From assembly GCA_902168105.1 (NCBI GenBank), contig CABHOY010000071.1:124001-188000 (forward strand): DNA of 64,000 bases, given 5' to 3'. The stretch is from an uncultured Flavihumibacter sp. GTDB taxonomy: Bacteria; Bacteroidota; Bacteroidia; Chitinophagales; Chitinophagaceae. The notes below the pieces were generated by a model. The model made no database searches and was not told the origin of the DNA. It was given only the letters and a program-made list of their open reading frames with translations. Position numbers and translations under genes: made by a program. Below, one piece after another: positions 63,165 to 64,000 of this stretch (positions within the stretch are counted from its first letter, which is position 1; each line of letters begins with the position of its first letter).

Positions 63165-64000
63165 ATGAGATTTTCATTGAAGCATATTATCATCACATTA
63201 TTGTTCCTGTTATCAGGAAACACCTTCCTTTTTTCTCAGGATAAAAGCCATACAATGGAGCAGCAAAAGTCAACACATTATAGATCTTCCCGCGATACGG
63301 CCAATAGGGTCTTGTACAAAACTGTTACTATCGGCAAGTACAATATCTTTTACAGAGAAGGAGGCAATAGTAATAGACCGGTTATTCTTTTCCTGCATGG
63401 TTTTCCGTCTTCTTCCCGTATGTGGCAACCGTTGCTGGAAGAACTGTCGGCAAACTATCATGTTATCGCCCCTGACTATATTGGATTTGGGCATAGCAGT
63501 CAGCCTCCGGCAGATAGTTTTAATTATACCTTCGATAATCTGACAGATTACGTAGACAAGTTTATTGCTGAGCTGAACCTGACGAAGTTTATATTGGTAC
63601 AACAGGATTATGGCGGGCCTATCGGCATGCGGATAGCAGAAAGATATCCTGAGAAGATACAGGCCATCATTGTTCAGAATGCGGTAAGCCATAACGAAGG
63701 GCTTTCATCGCTATGGGAGGCCAGAAAAGCTTTCTGGGCAGACAGGGAGAAATATAATGAGGCTGTAAAAAGGAACTTCATCAGCTTCGAAGCTACAAAA
63801 CAAAGGCATATAGGAACAACGCCGGCACCCGAAAAAATTGATCCCGACAGCTATACAGATGAATATCTTTTCCTGAATAAACCAGGCATGGCCGATATCC
63901 AGCTGGATCTGTTCTACGATTATCAGAATAACGTAAGATCATATTCCAAATGGCAGGAATGGCTCAAAAAACATCAGCCAAAAATGCAGATCATATGGGG
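63165..64000 (+). CDS. Secreted alpha/beta hydrolase (epoxide hydrolase/haloalkane dehalogenase-like), 3' end outside window
   Basis: The frame is open from the ATG at 63165 to the window end (278 codons). A signal peptide (MRFSLKHIIITLLFLLSGNTFLFSQ) is followed by the hydrolase fold: VILFLHGFPSSSRMW (oxyanion region HGFP), VIAPDYIGFGHSSQP, and the nucleophile elbow LVQQDYGGPIG with D148 in place of Ser. An Asp nucleophile and the HGFP motif place it in the epoxide hydrolase/haloalkane dehalogenase branch. The catalytic His lies beyond the window. It has its own leader shared with the divergent LytTR gene. Confidence 0.9.
   Translation, partial: MRFSLKHIIITLLFLLSGNTFLFSQDKSHTMEQQKSTHYRSSRDTANRVLYKTVTIGKYNIFYREGGNSNRPVILFLHGFPSSSRMWQPLLEELSANYHVIAPDYIGFGHSSQPPADSFNYTFDNLTDYVDKFIAELNLTKFILVQQDYGGPIGMRIAERYPEKIQAIIVQNAVSHNEGLSSLWEARKAFWADREKYNEAVKRNFISFEATKQRHIGTTPAPEKIDPDSYTDEYLFLNKPGMADIQLDLFYDYQNNVRSYSKWQEWLKKHQPKMQIIW

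Noticed and set aside
63270..63692. 140-codon minus-strand frame
   Set aside because: It is a shadow of the alpha/beta hydrolase gene, which has a signal peptide and catalytic motifs on the plus strand.
1..64000. CRISPR arrays, insertion sequences with intact transposase, rRNA genes
   Set aside because: None was recognised; no spaced repeat series, no full transposase frame and no rRNA-like stretch was seen.

Overview
The window looks like the chromosome of a Bacteroidota member, most likely family Chitinophagaceae (Chitinophaga-like). The evidence is four SusC/SusD pairs, two ECF sigma/FecR pairs, lipoprotein glycanases, promoter elements of the Bacteroidota type (TTG, about 19-20 bp, TAnnTTTG) and start regions without Shine-Dalgarno sequences. 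The family-level assignment rests on gene content and protein style only; no search was run.

Left part (1-15.5 kb), accessory in character. It opens with the end of a sensor kinase and its NarL-type response regulator. Two small Cys-containing proteins and an HNH nuclease follow. Next is a tight three-gene unit: a coiled-coil protein, a DUF4407 membrane protein and a PD-(D/E)XK HsdR-N-type nuclease. A divergent sigma-like/zinc-finger anti-sigma pair comes next, overlapping through a 42-bp tandem repeat. Then come a HigA antitoxin relic, a DUF6766 membrane protein, a 737-aa unknown protein, a DsbA-fold relic, a glycosyltransferase, a GH1-like protein with a decayed RmlD-like tail, an RRM protein and serine recombinase relics. 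The block ends at a tRNA-Asp gene, so 1-15.47 kb may be an old decaying island whose edge is that tRNA.

Middle part (15.6-46.3 kb), glycan uptake. Locus 1 (15.7-27.6 kb) is ECF sigma, FecR, STN-type SusC, SusD, a PKD-like surface lipoprotein, GH16 and two GH30 enzymes. It fits use of beta-1,3/beta-1,6-glucan (laminarin or fungal/oomycete wall). Locus 2 (27.8-34.9 kb, minus) is sigma, FecR, STN-SusC and SusD-like_2, with a GH43 enzyme divergent from its sigma gene. Locus 3 (36.8-46.3 kb) is a SusC without STN, a SusD, a large FG-GAP/ASPIC-UnbV protein and a vanadium-haloperoxidase/PAP2 enzyme, behind a 0.9-kb structured leader.

Right part (46.3-64 kb), mixed. It holds a NudK-type Nudix hydrolase, a SnoaL-like protein, a 92-bp perfect palindrome, an HPP membrane protein, an unknown lipoprotein and an AHSA1-type protein. 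Locus 4 (minus) is SusC, SusD and a PI-PLC-like lipase. After it come a TonB-dependent siderophore receptor, an SDR/AraC pair, a PepSY-like secreted protein, a LytTR regulator with a candidate two-repeat binding site upstream, and an alpha/beta hydrolase cut by the window end.

The best leads for something undescribed are the DUF4407/nuclease operon, the GH1-decayed-RmlD protein with its 737-aa neighbour, the long palindrome, the repeat that builds the sigma/anti-sigma overlap, the LytTR-type direct repeats and the leader of locus 3.
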